Below, piece after piece: positions 52,382 through 62,551 of a stretch of 64,000 bases of DNA. The notes under the pieces were generated by a model. It did not search any database and was not told the DNA's origin. It worked only from the letters and a program-made list of their open reading frames with translations. Source of the stretch: JAHDFB01 sp965658745 (GTDB lineage: Bacteria; Bacteroidota; Bacteroidia; Chitinophagales; Saprospiraceae); contig CBFHTK010000014.1 of NCBI GenBank assembly GCA_965658745.1, forward strand, positions 1-64,000, given 5' to 3'. How positions within the stretch are numbered: the first letter of the stretch is position 1; each line of letters opens with the position of its first letter. Made by a program: the position numbers and the translations under genes.

Positions 52382-53143
52382 ATGAAAATAGTTACATATA
52401 ACGTGAACGGAATTCGAGCAGCAATCAAAAAGGGTCTTGTTGATTGGGTCGTTAACCAAAATGTCGATGTTATTTGTTTTCAAGAAACTAAGTCTCAACC
52501 TGAGCAGGTCGATATGAGTGCTTTTGAAGCTGCTGGGTACCATGCGTACTGGCACTCAGCCGAGAAAAAAGGGTATAGTGGCGTTCTTACTTTAAGTAAA
52601 TTTCCTGCTTCGCAAACAGTTGTTGGCATGGGGAATGAAAAATATGACCGAGAGGGTCGAGTAATACGAACAGATATAAATGGCTATTCCATTTTCAACT
52701 GCTATTTCCCAAGTGGTTCTTCTGGAGAAGAACGCCATCAGTACAAAATGGAGTTTTTGTCAGATTTCGGTCCTTACATTGATGGTATAAGAAAGGATAT
52801 CAACCCAATTATTGTTGTAGGTGACTATAATATTGTGCATACCGAATTAGATATCCATAACCCAAAAAGAAAAGATAATCCGTCAGGATATCGACCGGAA
52901 GAACGCGCATGGATGGACGAATGGTTCGGGAATGGATTTACTGATGCTTATCGTAGTAAATATCCAGAAAAAATCGAATTCTCATGGTGGTCGTACCGAG
53001 CAGGCTCGCGAGGAAAAAACAAAGGTTGGAGAATTGACTACATCTCGGTTGATAATCAGTTAGCTGAGAAGATCGTTGATGTTACACATTACAAAGATGA
53101 TCAACATAGCGACCATTGCGCATTGGAATTAATATTAAAATAA
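52382..53143 (+). CDS. xth: Exodeoxyribonuclease III / AP endonuclease
   Basis: 253-aa EEP-fold nuclease. Motifs: YNVNGIRAAIKKGLVDW, ICFQETKSQPEQ (catalytic Glu), VVGDYNIVHTELDIHNPK (Asp/Asn), WWSYRAGSRGKNKGWRIDY and the final DQHSDHCALEL (Asp-His). It cleaves at abasic sites and removes 3' blocks in base excision repair. Complete, single gene. Confidence 0.95.
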   Translation: MKIVTYNVNGIRAAIKKGLVDWVVNQNVDVICFQETKSQPEQVDMSAFEAAGYHAYWHSAEKKGYSGVLTLSKFPASQTVVGMGNEKYDREGRVIRTDINGYSIFNCYFPSGSSGEERHQYKMEFLSDFGPYIDGIRKDINPIIVVGDYNIVHTELDIHNPKRKDNPSGYRPEERAWMDEWFGNGFTDAYRSKYPEKIEFSWWSYRAGSRGKNKGWRIDYISVDNQLAEKIVDVTHYKDDQHSDHCALELILK

Positions 53144-53386
53144 TTTAAGTGCTTGAGAGATCATAAACGTTTTCTTGCATTCATAATCAACTATGAAGTG
53201 AGGTACTATTTTGTCAATCTAGCAATGATCAAAATAGCTAATTATATATTCTTACGGGTTTATAGATCCAATAAACTATAACTAAGTAAATAAGGATAAA
53301 ACTGAAACCCTTCCTCGACTTATATAAAACTAGATGTAGAATTAAACCATTTGCTTAGGAATCCGTCAAAAGACAAACTAGCTAAT

Positions 53387-54568
53387 ATGACTACATTCAA
53401 AAATCAATTTTTGACTCTCCTTTGCACAGTGCTCATTTTTATTTCCTGTGCAGGAGTAAATGATCAAATGCAAGACCCAACTGAAAGTAGTCCTACTTTG
53501 CCTGATGAGCACTACAACTATGAAGAAGTAGAATTACCACTTCATTTGACAAATAATTTCTTACAAGGTCCAGGTCAAAATGCTGCTATCGACAATGATA
53601 ATACACTAGCCAATAATCCTACTACCAACGAAGGGGCTACTCTAGGTCGTGTTCTGTTTTTTGACAAAAGCCTAAGTGCAAATGGTGAAATAGCATGCGC
53701 CTCTTGCCACAAACAGGAGTTGGGGTTCTCTGACGATGAGATACTCAGTATCGGATTTGATGACGGACTTACGAGAAGGCATTCAATGTCACTAATCAAT
53801 GCTGTATGGTATGATCGGGGTAGGTTCTTTTGGGATGAAAGAGCAGAAAGCTTAGAAGACCAGGTTCTAATGCCTTTTCAAGATCCAGTAGAAATGGGTA
53901 TGACTTTGGATGAAGTTGTCCAAGCGGTTGAAGAGCAATCCTTTTATTCTGATCTTTTTGAGGATGCTTTTGGCTCAGCTACGATTAATTCTGAAAGAAT
54001 TTCAATGGCATTAGCCCAATACATAAGAAGTATAATAAGTGTTTCAAGCAAGTATGATATCGAAAGACCAACGGTAAACACGCCGATCACAGACTTTCCA
54101 AACTTCACAGCAAGCGAAAATAATGGTAAACGGTTGTTTTTCCTACCGAAAAACTTGGGTGGAGCAGGCTGCGTGGGTTGTCACTCAACCGAAGCATTTA
54201 TCAATCCAGATAATGGCCCAACTAACAATGGTCTTGATTTAGTCTCAACAGATGATTTAGGTGTATTTGAGGCTATCAACAATCCTGCCTTTCTTGGTTC
54301 ATTTAAAGTTCCATCATTGAAAAGCATAGAACTAACCGCTCCTTATATGCATGACGGTAGATTTAGTAGCTTGGAAGAAGTGGTAGAACACTATAATAGC
54401 GGCGTCCAGAACCATCCGAATCTGGGTCAAGCCCTAAAGGACGCAAATGGACAAGCTCAACAGTTAAATCTGACAGAGACGCAAAAGTCTGATCTTGTCA
54501 ATTTCTTAAAGACACTAACCGATGAGAGCTTAGCTACCGATTTCAGGTTTAGTGATCCTTTTGAATAG
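53387..54568 (+). CDS. Di-haem cytochrome c peroxidase (MauG/CcpA family) lipoprotein
   Basis: 393 aa from the start at 53387, chosen because it begins a lipoprotein signal (LLCTVLIFISCAG). Two c-type haem sites, IACASCHKQELGFSD and GAGCVGCHSTEAF, with the LFFDKSLSANGE and APYMHDGRFSSLEEVVEHYN family motifs. Such periplasmic enzymes reduce H2O2 with electrons from cytochrome c. An in-frame ATG at 53351 adds only 12 residues without a signal. Convergent with the rhodanese gene, 8 bp apart. Confidence 0.9.
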   Translation: MTTFKNQFLTLLCTVLIFISCAGVNDQMQDPTESSPTLPDEHYNYEEVELPLHLTNNFLQGPGQNAAIDNDNTLANNPTTNEGATLGRVLFFDKSLSANGEIACASCHKQELGFSDDEILSIGFDDGLTRRHSMSLINAVWYDRGRFFWDERAESLEDQVLMPFQDPVEMGMTLDEVVQAVEEQSFYSDLFEDAFGSATINSERISMALAQYIRSIISVSSKYDIERPTVNTPITDFPNFTASENNGKRLFFLPKNLGGAGCVGCHSTEAFINPDNGPTNNGLDLVSTDDLGVFEAINNPAFLGSFKVPSLKSIELTAPYMHDGRFSSLEEVVEHYNSGVQNHPNLGQALKDANGQAQQLNLTETQKSDLVNFLKTLTDESLATDFRFSDPFE

Positions 54569-54576
54569 GTAAAATA

Positions 54577-55029
54577 TTATTCTTTGTAAGGCCAATTGCT
54601 ATATCCACCTTCTAGGTTATACAGATTTGTAAACCCCATTTCTTGCATCATTTTGCATGTTTTCCCACTACGTCCACCAGATCTGCAATAGACAAGGTAA
54701 GTTTTATCCTTATCTAGAGTCTCAATTTTTTGACGAAAGTCATCTCCATAAAAATCTATAACTTCTGCTCCCTCGATAGAACCTTGCGCTACTTCTTCAG
54801 CTGTTCTTACGTCCAAAAGAACGTGATTCTCTGAACCAATCTTTGATTTAAAAGTAGTTGCATCGATATCTTCCATAACTGATTTCACAGTCTCGACTTC
54901 TTGGTCTTCAACTACAGTCTCAGAAGTTGATTTATTTCCAGCAGATTGACATGAAACACTTAAGCTTACCAAGCAAAAACTGAAAAACAACCCAAGCAAA
55001 GGTTTTTGAATATTGAATTTTAGAAACAT
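54577..55029 (-). CDS. Rhodanese-like domain lipoprotein
   Basis: 150 aa. Lipoprotein signal with lipobox SVSC (Cys27), an acidic linker, then a single rhodanese domain (HVLLDVRTAEEVAQGSIEGA) with active-site loop YCRSGGRSGKT, Cys115. It could carry persulfide sulfur or act in periplasmic thiol chemistry. Short spacer to the cytochrome peroxidase gene, but on the opposite strand. Confidence 0.88.
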   Translation of the reverse strand: MFLKFNIQKPLLGLFFSFCLVSLSVSCQSAGNKSTSETVVEDQEVETVKSVMEDIDATTFKSKIGSENHVLLDVRTAEEVAQGSIEGAEVIDFYGDDFRQKIETLDKDKTYLVYCRSGGRSGKTCKMMQEMGFTNLYNLEGGYSNWPYKE

Positions 55030-55113
55030 ATAAAGAGATTTAAGTAGTTTAATTTAAAATCTAAATTTTTAACAAAGTTCAGCAGTATATTAATATATAT
55101 CAAAGGTATAGAA

Positions 55114-56364
55114 TTATGCCTTGCCGTCATATAAAATCTTCGAACGACTAATATAGAAAATAACAGCAGCCAACACTATAATTGTTGCGCTCGCAATTAA
55201 GGGATAGTGAATATTTATTCCTACTAATACCCCGCCTATAACGGGTGTAATCATCTGACCCAGTGACAGCATGGACTGATTAATCCCCAAAATTGAACCT
55301 TGTAGTGTTTCATCTGCTTGTGAAGAAACAATGCTTGTTACATTTGGAGATGTGATACCATAAGCAATTGCAATCAACGGATTTACTACATAAAACATCC
55401 AGCCACTTGTTGGCAATAGAACAAGACCTAGTGCAAGTGCTAGTAAGGGTAAACTTCCCATCAAAATCCTTTTTGGAGGCATCCTATAACTTAAGTATCG
55501 CACCAACACACCTTGTACTATAGCTAGCCACACTCCGATATACCCATAGAGTAAGCCTATCTCTTTCTCCTTAAAATCAAATTTCTCTAGTAGATAAACC
55601 GAAAAGAACTGAGTATAGAATGTAAATCCAACAGAGATTAAGAATACAACCGTAAAAACAGCTCGTAAATTAGGTGAAGAGAATGAAGTGAATATGTTCT
55701 GAACCCCTTTGAAAGGACTAATTGACGTCTGCAATTTATGAACCAAAGTTTCTTTGAAAAAGAAATAGACTAAGATGAAGTTGACTAATGCTAGACCTGC
55801 AGTAAATAAAAAGGGAACATAATGATCGAACCAAGGGACCACAGTATTATCTGACAACACCCCACCTATGGTCGGCCCCAAAATAAATCCTATTCCGAAA
55901 GCCATTCCTATCAATCCAAAATTTCTAGTTCGCGACTCTTTATCACTAATATCAGCAATCGAAGATGTGAGAATCGCAATATTGCCTCCAGTAAATCCAG
56001 GAATCATTCTACTGACAAAAAGTAATAGTAGATTATGTGAAACGATTGAATACGCAAAAAGTAAATATCCAATTAAGGTTCCTATCAAAGAGACCATCAA
56101 AACTGGCTTCCGTCCAAAGCGATCAGATAAAGCTCCCAAAATAGGTGCACCAAAAAACTGCATAAATGGATAGCATGCAAGAAGAATACCATAATACATT
56201 GCTTTCCGTTGAGCGTCAATATCAACAGTGAAAAACTGACTTCCTTCCTCATAGAATATAGAAGGAATAACAGGTATTATAATACCGATTCCGAGTAAAT
56301 CGATAAAAACAGTAATGAAAATAGTCGTAAGTAATCGATAATTAGCGGGATTCTGCTTCGTCAT
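55114..56364 (-). CDS. MFS transporter, TetA/TCR-like drug exporter type
   Basis: 416 aa, 12 membrane spans. Start region FIDLLGIGIIIPVIPSIFYE and motif A GALSDRFGRKPVLMVSLIGT are those of the TCR/Tet group of the major facilitator superfamily; motif C-like GFILGPTIGGVLSDN also fits. Probably a proton-driven exporter. It is 4 bp from the ABC exporter gene on the same strand, so the two are likely cotranscribed. Substrate unknown; no resistance should be assumed. Confidence 0.88.
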   Translation of the reverse strand: MTKQNPANYRLLTTIFITVFIDLLGIGIIIPVIPSIFYEEGSQFFTVDIDAQRKAMYYGILLACYPFMQFFGAPILGALSDRFGRKPVLMVSLIGTLIGYLLFAYSIVSHNLLLLFVSRMIPGFTGGNIAILTSSIADISDKESRTRNFGLIGMAFGIGFILGPTIGGVLSDNTVVPWFDHYVPFLFTAGLALVNFILVYFFFKETLVHKLQTSISPFKGVQNIFTSFSSPNLRAVFTVVFLISVGFTFYTQFFSVYLLEKFDFKEKEIGLLYGYIGVWLAIVQGVLVRYLSYRMPPKRILMGSLPLLALALGLVLLPTSGWMFYVVNPLIAIAYGITSPNVTSIVSSQADETLQGSILGINQSMLSLGQMITPVIGGVLVGINIHYPLIASATIIVLAAVIFYISRSKILYDGKA

Positions 56365-56368
56365 GATT

Positions 56369-58114
56369 CTAACTTAGTTGAAACTGTAAATCATGCATAC
56401 CCTTGTAGTGTCCATTCTCTTGCTGTATCAACTTCTCATGCGAACCGATCTCGGCAATCTCCCCTTTGTCTAGAACCATAATCTGGTCAGCATTTCTGAT
56501 CGTAGACAATCGATGTGCGATCACAATGCTCGTTCGATTCACAATCAATGTTTCTATAGCATTCTGGATGATTGCTTCAGTTTCAGTATCGATTGATGAA
56601 GTTGCCTCATCTAGAATCAGAATATCAGGATCAAATACCAATGCTCGAACAAAAGAAATCAACTGACGTTGACCCATGGACATATTGTTACCACGCTCTA
56701 GTACTTTAAACTGATATCCACCTGGCATATCTTCAAAAAAAGCATGAGCTCCGATCATCTTGGAAGCTTCAATCACTCGTTCTTCTGAAATACTACTATC
56801 TCTCAGTGTTATATTGTCAAGCAAGGTGCCGTTGAAAAGGAATACATCTTGAAGAACCATTCCTATTCGATTACGAAGTGAATCGAGTGTATATGAACGA
56901 ATATCAACATCATCAATTTTGATCGATCCCTTTCTGATTTCGTAGAATCTTCCTAGCGTATTAATGATCGTTGTCTTCCCAGAACCTGTGCTTCCAACAA
57001 TCGCTAAAGTTTCATTCTTAGGAATAGAAAAACTAAGTGATTTCAGAACATCTGTTTCATTGTCGTATGAAAAACTCACATTTTCAAACTCCACTTTGCC
57101 TTCGAATCTATCCACTTCCACATCGCCATTATCACTTATCTGATCTGTACGATCAATCAATGTAAATACTCGCTCAGCAGCAACTAGTCCCATCTGCAAG
57201 GTGTTGAAAGAATCCGCTAGCATCCGCAAGGGTCTGAAAAGCATACTAATATACACTTGGAACGCCACCAATGCACCAAAGCTCACTTGATCTTGTATAT
57301 ATGCACCTGCTCCCCACCATATCATTAGTGCCAAAGAAAGCGCTGAAATAATCTCAACTACGGGATAAAAAATAGCATAATAAAGAATCGAATCGAGATT
57401 CGCTTTCTTATACTTCACATTGATTTCATCAAACTTATCTTGTTCTTGCTCTTCCTTATTAAAAATCTGAACAATACGCATTCCTGTTATTCGCTCATTT
57501 AAGAAGGCATTCATCGCTGATATCTGGTTTCTTACTTTTTGATAAGAAACTTTCACTTTCTCTTTAAAAATATAGGTCGCTATAACCATCAAGGGCATCG
57601 TCAAAAGGCAGATCAGCGTTAACTTCCAACTTGTTATAAACATCACTGCAATGATCACTACCATGCTCAGAATGTCTGCAATGATCGTGATTACACCTTG
57701 TGTAAAAATGCTGTTGATTGTTTCAATATCATTGATAGTTCGTGTCGTAGATGTTCCCACAGGTGTCTTGTCAAAATAAGTCAACTTCAATGAAGTAATA
57801 TGCTTAAAAACCCGCACTCGTAAGTCACGAATAATCGACTGACCCAGCACATTAACTTGATAAGTGAAGTAGTACCTCGCAATTACTGTAAGAATCACAA
57901 CGCCCAAAAAGACCATAGACATGCGCGCCAAACCTTCCAAATCGTATTTCAAAATATAATCATCAACCATAATGTTGATCAAGTACGGTCGAAGTACATT
58001 CAGCGGCGCAAGGATGATCGCCAGAAATAAACATAGATAGAAAAGTACCTGATATGGATTTGCCAAACGCACAACGCGCTTTAGAATCTGCCAATCTAGT
58101 TTGTTACCTTCCAT
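56369..58114 (-). CDS. ABC exporter, fused permease and ATPase (MsbA-like)
   Basis: 581 aa: six membrane spans, then an ATPase domain with Walker A VGSTGSGKTTIINTLGRF, a C-loop written NMSMGQRQ instead of LSGGQ, Walker B PDILILDEATSSID and the H-loop in VIAHRLS. MsbA-like half-transporters work as homodimers and move lipids or drugs. The altered signature is common in this subgroup. Operon with the MFS exporter. Confidence 0.92.
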   Translation of the reverse strand: MEGNKLDWQILKRVVRLANPYQVLFYLCLFLAIILAPLNVLRPYLINIMVDDYILKYDLEGLARMSMVFLGVVILTVIARYYFTYQVNVLGQSIIRDLRVRVFKHITSLKLTYFDKTPVGTSTTRTINDIETINSIFTQGVITIIADILSMVVIIAVMFITSWKLTLICLLTMPLMVIATYIFKEKVKVSYQKVRNQISAMNAFLNERITGMRIVQIFNKEEQEQDKFDEINVKYKKANLDSILYYAIFYPVVEIISALSLALMIWWGAGAYIQDQVSFGALVAFQVYISMLFRPLRMLADSFNTLQMGLVAAERVFTLIDRTDQISDNGDVEVDRFEGKVEFENVSFSYDNETDVLKSLSFSIPKNETLAIVGSTGSGKTTIINTLGRFYEIRKGSIKIDDVDIRSYTLDSLRNRIGMVLQDVFLFNGTLLDNITLRDSSISEERVIEASKMIGAHAFFEDMPGGYQFKVLERGNNMSMGQRQLISFVRALVFDPDILILDEATSSIDTETEAIIQNAIETLIVNRTSIVIAHRLSTIRNADQIMVLDKGEIAEIGSHEKLIQQENGHYKGMHDLQFQLS

Positions 58115-58224
58115 TAGTGGAGTATTTGAGAGCTATAATCTGTAAAGATAGGATAAGTTATTATAATAGCTACCAACTAAAATTGTTTCGAAAACCCTAG
58201 TAAAATAACGTAGTCTAGCTCGAG

Positions 58225-59043
58225 CTAAGACTGTAAATACAATTGAATTTTCTTGCAGAAGTTGGGATAAAGACTTTTGAGATTCTTTGATTTCGTAAAA
58301 TATGCGTTGAGTGCCAGAATTCTAAAATCTAAGATCTCGTATCCTATCAGTTTCTCCATCTGAACTTTGTCGAAGCCAAAAAACGTTTCGATCGAAGCTT
58401 TAAATCCTTCGGGAATTTCAGGAAATCCGGCGGTCTTCCCAATCTTCCTTTCACACCAAACATGGTATGCAATATGATAATTCTCCTCTGGTAATCGCAA
58501 AGATTGCATCAACTGCTCAATTGAGAGGATTACAACGCCATCCTCACTATCGTACTCAGCTGCATGTAAAAACTTCATTTTTGGTGATGGAAAAGGATGT
58601 TTGTAGGCCACCAGTCGCTCAATATCAGGTGCCAAGTCCTCTCTTCCTTCCATAGAAATAATGACTGCTGGTGCCGCGATAAGAATGGTATGGTACATAT
58701 CTAGCTTTTCCGTTTCTCCGAGGACAAGGTATGATTCTCTGGCATGTAAAAAATACACTAATCGCTTGGAAAAGATCTTAATCTGTTCCGGACTATATGA
58801 CTTAAGTATTGGATATTCAGTCATGATCATCCGAAGCACTTGTTCGTCAAGTCTCACATCTTGAAACTTGAATCCCCATCGATCAATCAGATCCTTGAAA
58901 ACAAGAAACCCTACCGTCATTATTGCAAAAGGAATGATCGCAATATACCAGTTTCCCCCGTATGTAAAATACATATAGCTGGCTAAGGCTAGAAAAGCAA
59001 GGTTCACGGCGAAGAAAAACTTGGAATAGGACTTATAGATCAT
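58225..59043 (-). CDS. Membrane protein resembling M90 (MtfA) peptidases, active site incomplete
   Basis: 272 aa with two N-terminal spans and a domain whose layout recalls MtfA/M90 zinc peptidases: LKSYSPEQIKIFSKRLVYFL, LIAAPAVIISM, then VILSIEQLMQSLRLPEENYH. Where HExxH is expected the sequence is HIAYH (190-194), lacking the Glu, so it is probably not an active peptidase. The fold call is moderate. The gene ends in the palindrome TAGCTCGAGCTA and is divergent from the Ig-like lipoprotein. Confidence 0.65.
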   Translation of the reverse strand: MIYKSYSKFFFAVNLAFLALASYMYFTYGGNWYIAIIPFAIMTVGFLVFKDLIDRWGFKFQDVRLDEQVLRMIMTEYPILKSYSPEQIKIFSKRLVYFLHARESYLVLGETEKLDMYHTILIAAPAVIISMEGREDLAPDIERLVAYKHPFPSPKMKFLHAAEYDSEDGVVILSIEQLMQSLRLPEENYHIAYHVWCERKIGKTAGFPEIPEGFKASIETFFGFDKVQMEKLIGYEILDFRILALNAYFTKSKNLKSLYPNFCKKIQLYLQS

Positions 59044-59181
59044 GCACTTTGGTATTGAATTCAGATCGTGATTAATATATCAATGTATAAGTGTAAAAGA
59101 AATCATAATATTGCGTTTGCCGCTGATAAACTAGGCTTTTTTTACGTTAGGTCTATGGCTTCCGCCCAAAAGGAGATAAAC

Positions 59182-60813
59182 ATGAACAATTTTCTGAATA
59201 GGAACATCTGGCTTTACGCAGGACTCATAGCGAGCTTGCTTCTAGTAGTAGTGTCTATTCATAGCTGCGCAGTACAAGCGGCACCGCTCGGAGGACCAAA
59301 AGACGAAACCCCTCCCTATCCTGACAGTCTTAAGTCTACACCAAATGAACAGATAAGATTCGTCAAACAAGAAATTGAACTTCACTTCAATGAATGGGTA
59401 ACTCTAAAAAATCAAAATCAGATTATTGTATCTCCACCTTTGGAAACAAATCTGAAGGCAAAAGTCAAAGGAAAAGAAGTTATTGTTGAGTTTGACGAAG
59501 AAGAAGTGTTGAAAGAAAATACAACCTATACGATTAATTTTGGCGAATCGATTGTAGATTTTACAGAAGGAAACCCCCTTACAAACTATACGTTCGTATT
59601 CTCTACCGGTGAATTTATCGATTCATTGAGCGTTTCAGGTACCGTAGTCAATTCTTTCACAGGAGAAGCTCAAGAAAATGTGATGGTCAGTCTTTACGAT
59701 CAACTGCAAGATTCAGTAATATATCAAGAAAGACCATTGTACTTTGCTAAAACAGATAAAACCGGTCGTTTTAGGATCAATAACATACGACAAGATTCAT
59801 TCAGACTTTTCGTACTAGATGATAAAAATCTTAACTATCTAAAAGATCAAGAATCCGAGGGAATGGGCTTTTATCCCGATACTATCATTCTGAGTGACAC
59901 CATAAAATCGGTTTTCGAAATACCATTCTTTGTTCCAGATCCTAGTCTACGCAAAACTGCCTTAGAACATGAATATGGTCAATTGAGCATCGTATTCAAT
60001 CGAGATCCATTTGACCTATCTTTTCGTTTTGAACCATCAGAACCTACATATCTAGCAACAACCATATCGAAAGACAGTCTCCTTGTGTTCTACAATACAG
60101 ATGTTGAGTCCGATCTAATTCTAGAGCTAGATCAAGGCAAAGAAGATACGATAACTCTAATAAAATATACCGATAGTATTAAATACACCAAAAAGCCAAG
60201 AATCATCAATAAGAACGTGAGTCAGCGAGTAGGTTTAGGGAGTTCCGATAGTATTATTTTGACATTTAATCATCCCATAAAGGATTATAACCAAAGCAAG
60301 ATAACTCTCTTGGATTCTGCTGAAATGGAAGTGCCCTACAAAGTTTACAAAACACCTCAAGACGAACGTAAACTAACGTTCTTTCGAGCTTGGAAAGAAG
60401 GCAATCCCTATACTTTAATTATTGATAGCAGTGGAGTAGAAAATCACTTTGGCGTTGTCAATGATTCAATCGGTTTACCTTTTGTTGTTTCAAGTAATGC
60501 TACAAAGGGTGAAATTATTTTTGAGCTTGACTCACTAAATGAAAATTTTCAATATATTGTACAACTTTCACAGGGAAAGAAAAGGATAGAAAAGCTGGTC
60601 CGAGGTAAAAAAGAAGAACAGTTAAGTTTTCTCTCCCTAAATGCTGGCAAATACATGGTAAGGATTATTGAAGATGTGAATAATAATGGTCGATGGGACC
60701 CGGGGGATTATAATCTTAAACGGCAATCGGAAAAGTGGATTGAAAAAAAATTAGAAAGCCTTAAGGCTGGATGGACTCTAGAAGTAAGTGTAAATGGAAT
60801 CGAATTCGACTGA
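59182..60813 (+). CDS. Ig-like (SbsA-type) lipoprotein
   Basis: 543 aa from the ATG at 59182, which has an AGGAGAT just upstream. Lipoprotein signal with lipobox SIHSC, then [15 protein letters not shown], a hallmark of a conserved Bacteroidota family with an N-terminal Big_5/SbsA Ig-like domain ([14 protein letters not shown]) and several more beta domains, ending with [15 protein letters not shown]. It likely works in the cell envelope. It is directly followed by lptB, suggesting a link to outer-membrane assembly; this is inference from position. Confidence 0.85.
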   Translation: MNNFLNRNIWLYAGLIASLLLVVVSIHSCAVQAAPLGGPKDETPPYPDSLKSTPNEQIRFVKQEIELHFNEWVTLKNQNQIIVSPPLETNLKAKVKGKEVIVEFDEEEVLKENTTYTINFGESIVDFTEGNPLTNYTFVFSTGEFIDSLSVSGTVVNSFTGEAQENVMVSLYDQLQDSVIYQERPLYFAKTDKTGRFRINNIRQDSFRLFVLDDKNLNYLKDQESEGMGFYPDTIILSDTIKSVFEIPFFVPDPSLRKTALEHEYGQLSIVFNRDPFDLSFRFEPSEPTYLATTISKDSLLVFYNTDVESDLILELDQGKEDTITLIKYTDSIKYTKKPRIINKNVSQRVGLGSSDSIILTFNHPIKDYNQSKITLLDSAEMEVPYKVYKTPQDERKLTFFRAWKEGNPYTLIIDSSGVENHFGVVNDSIGLPFVVSSNATKGEIIFELDSLNENFQYIVQLSQGKKRIEKLVRGKKEEQLSFLSLNAGKYMVRIIEDVNNNGRWDPGDYNLKRQSEKWIEKKLESLKAGWTLEVSVNGIEFD

Positions 60814-60817
60814 TAAA

Positions 60818-61552
60818 ATGGTACTGCGTTCCGACAATCTCGTCAAGAGATATGGAAAACGAGAAGTGGTAAGAGGTGTTTCAGTAGAGGTGAAACAAGG
60901 TGAAATCGTTGGATTACTAGGCCCAAATGGAGCTGGTAAAACAACTACCTTCTATATGGTTGTAGGATTCATCAAGCCATTTAGTGGAAAGGTCTTTTTG
61001 GAAGATGAAGAAATAACGAGCCTAGCTATGTTCAAAAGAGCAAGAAAAGGGATAGGATACCTACCACAAGAAGCCTCTGTATTTAGAAAGTTATCCGTTG
61101 AAGATAATATCAAGGCTGTGCTTGAAATGACAGATCTTTCAAGAGAACAGCAGAAAGAGAGACTGGAACAATTGCTTGATGAATTTAGTCTTCATAAAGT
61201 AAGAAAGGGATTAGGAGATACATTAAGTGGAGGAGAACGTCGAAGAACAGAAATAGCGCGTGCTCTTGCAACAGATCCAAAATTCATACTGCTTGATGAA
61301 CCTTTTGCGGGAATCGATCCTATCGCGGTCGAGGATATACAAAAAATTGTCTCACAATTGAAAAATCGCAATATTGGTATTCTTATAACTGATCACAATG
61401 TACAGGAAACATTATCAATTACAGATCGTGCATACCTGATGTATGAAGGTAGAATTCTCAAAGAAGGAACTGCAGAAAGCCTTGCAAACGATGAGGAAGC
61501 TAGGAGATTATACCTTGGAAGTCATTTTGAATTGAGAAAAAAACAACCTTAA
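60818..61552 (+). CDS. lptB: LPS export ABC ATPase LptB
   Basis: 244 aa from the ATG at 60818. Walker [19 protein letters not shown], the Q-loop in [14 protein letters not shown], signature [17 protein letters not shown], Walker [17 protein letters not shown] and the H-loop TDHNVQETL: the LptB-specific set. It drives LPS extraction from the inner membrane with LptFG (not in the window). Starts 5 bp after the Ig-like lipoprotein stop; an ATG at 60794 would overlap it but adds only eight non-conserved residues. Confidence 0.94.
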   Translation: MVLRSDNLVKRYGKREVVRGVSVEVKQGEIVGLLGPNGAGKTTTFYMVVGFIKPFSGKVFLEDEEITSLAMFKRARKGIGYLPQEASVFRKLSVEDNIKAVLEMTDLSREQQKERLEQLLDEFSLHKVRKGLGDTLSGGERRRTEIARALATDPKFILLDEPFAGIDPIAVEDIQKIVSQLKNRNIGILITDHNVQETLSITDRAYLMYEGRILKEGTAESLANDEEARRLYLGSHFELRKKQP

Positions 61553-61555
61553 TTC

Positions 61556-61816
61556 ATGTATCGACTTATAAGCGTTCTAACTATCTCTGCATTTGCCTTT
61601 ATCCTTGCATCCTCCTGCGAAGCCGAAGCTCCAAAATTGAAATTAAGTAGGTCAGAGAGAACGCATGTTGATTCTATCTATCGTCAAGCTATTCCAGCTA
61701 TCAACAAAGAAATGGATTCTATCTGTGTCGCATATAGGTCTAGACAGTATCAGAAAAAGAAAGATTCCATCATTACTATTAGACTTTCCGAAATTGAACA
61801 AATTTTACCTGAATGA
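61556..61816 (+). CDS. Small lipoprotein 1
   Basis: 86 aa; lipoprotein signal with FILASSCEAEA (Cys21). The mature part is helical and charged. It starts 3 bp after lptB and overlaps the next small lipoprotein by four bases, so it is part of the lptB operon. No family recognised. Confidence 0.7.
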   Translation: MYRLISVLTISAFAFILASSCEAEAPKLKLSRSERTHVDSIYRQAIPAINKEMDSICVAYRSRQYQKKKDSIITIRLSEIEQILPE

Positions 61817-62121
61817 GGAAAGCAATTATATATGTGGCACTAGTATTTGGGATTGTGGCTTGTACGACTGACAAAATAGATCGAAAAGCTTTCGTACAAG
61901 ATGAGATAAACAAGAAGCTAAAACAATATAGAAACGATCAAGCCACAGAATGTTACGAAGATCTACTGGAGGAAATCAATATAGAAGTTGACTCGATGAT
62001 GTTCTACCTAGTTCAAAAAATGAAGGGTAATTCTGATGAAATGCCTCCGCGACCACCTAGGCCAGGTCGATTAGTTGATACAATTTCGCTAGAACAGCTT
62101 CCCAAAGAAAAAATAGACTGA
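61813..62121 (+). CDS. Small lipoprotein 2
   Basis: 102 aa with lipobox GIVAC (Cys17), helical mature part with ATECYEDLLEEINIEVDSMM and a Pro-rich MPPRPPRPGR segment. Coupled to the previous gene by an ATGA overlap. Related in layout to small lipoprotein 1, suggesting a pair; function unknown. Confidence 0.7.
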   Translation: MRKAIIYVALVFGIVACTTDKIDRKAFVQDEINKKLKQYRNDQATECYEDLLEEINIEVDSMMFYLVQKMKGNSDEMPPRPPRPGRLVDTISLEQLPKEKID

Positions 62122-62163
62122 TTAAATCGTATTTGAAAGATTAGTTGGGTATATGAAACACGA

Positions 62164-62195
62164 ATTCCGGTTACACACAATGGTATAACCGGAAT
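62164..62195. terminator. Stem-loop between the lptB operon and rpmH
   Basis: ATTCCGGTTA pairs perfectly with TAACCGGAAT over 10 bp in the convergent spacer. T-runs are weak on both sides, so terminator function is likely but not certain. Confidence 0.55.
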
Positions 62196-62224
62196 GGTAG
62201 AATAAATTCTATACTCGTAAATGG

Positions 62225-62380
62225 TTACTTAGAAGTCATCTCATCAGAGACTGACAGCTTCGCTCTTCCTCTAGCTCTTCTTCTAGCTAGTACTTTACGA
62301 CCGTCTTTCGTTTTCATTCTTGAACGAAATCCGTGTTTGTTTGCTCTTTTTCTTCTTGAAGGTTGAAATGTCCTTTTCAT
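62225..62380 (-). CDS. rpmH: Ribosomal protein L34
   Basis: 51 aa: [20 protein letters not shown], then [20 protein letters not shown] and [11 protein letters not shown]. This is an unmistakable L34, a small basic protein of the 50S subunit. In many bacteria rpmH neighbours rnpA and dnaA near the origin; here it lies between the lptB operon and rho, so that context is not conserved. Confidence 0.96.
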   Translation of the reverse strand: MKRTFQPSRRKRANKHGFRSRMKTKDGRKVLARRRARGRAKLSVSDEMTSK

Positions 62381-62551
62381 TGTCGTTTATTTTATATCCG
62401 TCGAATTCAAACGGGCTGCAAAAGTATAATATATTTTCAAATCTTCCAAACAAATGGAAGCGATTATTTCGCCACTCCCTGAAACCATTGAACACACTAG
62501 CATTCAACTGAATTTCAAGCAATTAACTTCAAAACCTCAGTTGAGATTATG

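Noticed and set aside
55114..58114. A drug-resistance island (MFS plus ABC exporter)
   Set aside because: Both are ordinary exporter families without mobile-element flanks; resistance cannot be inferred.
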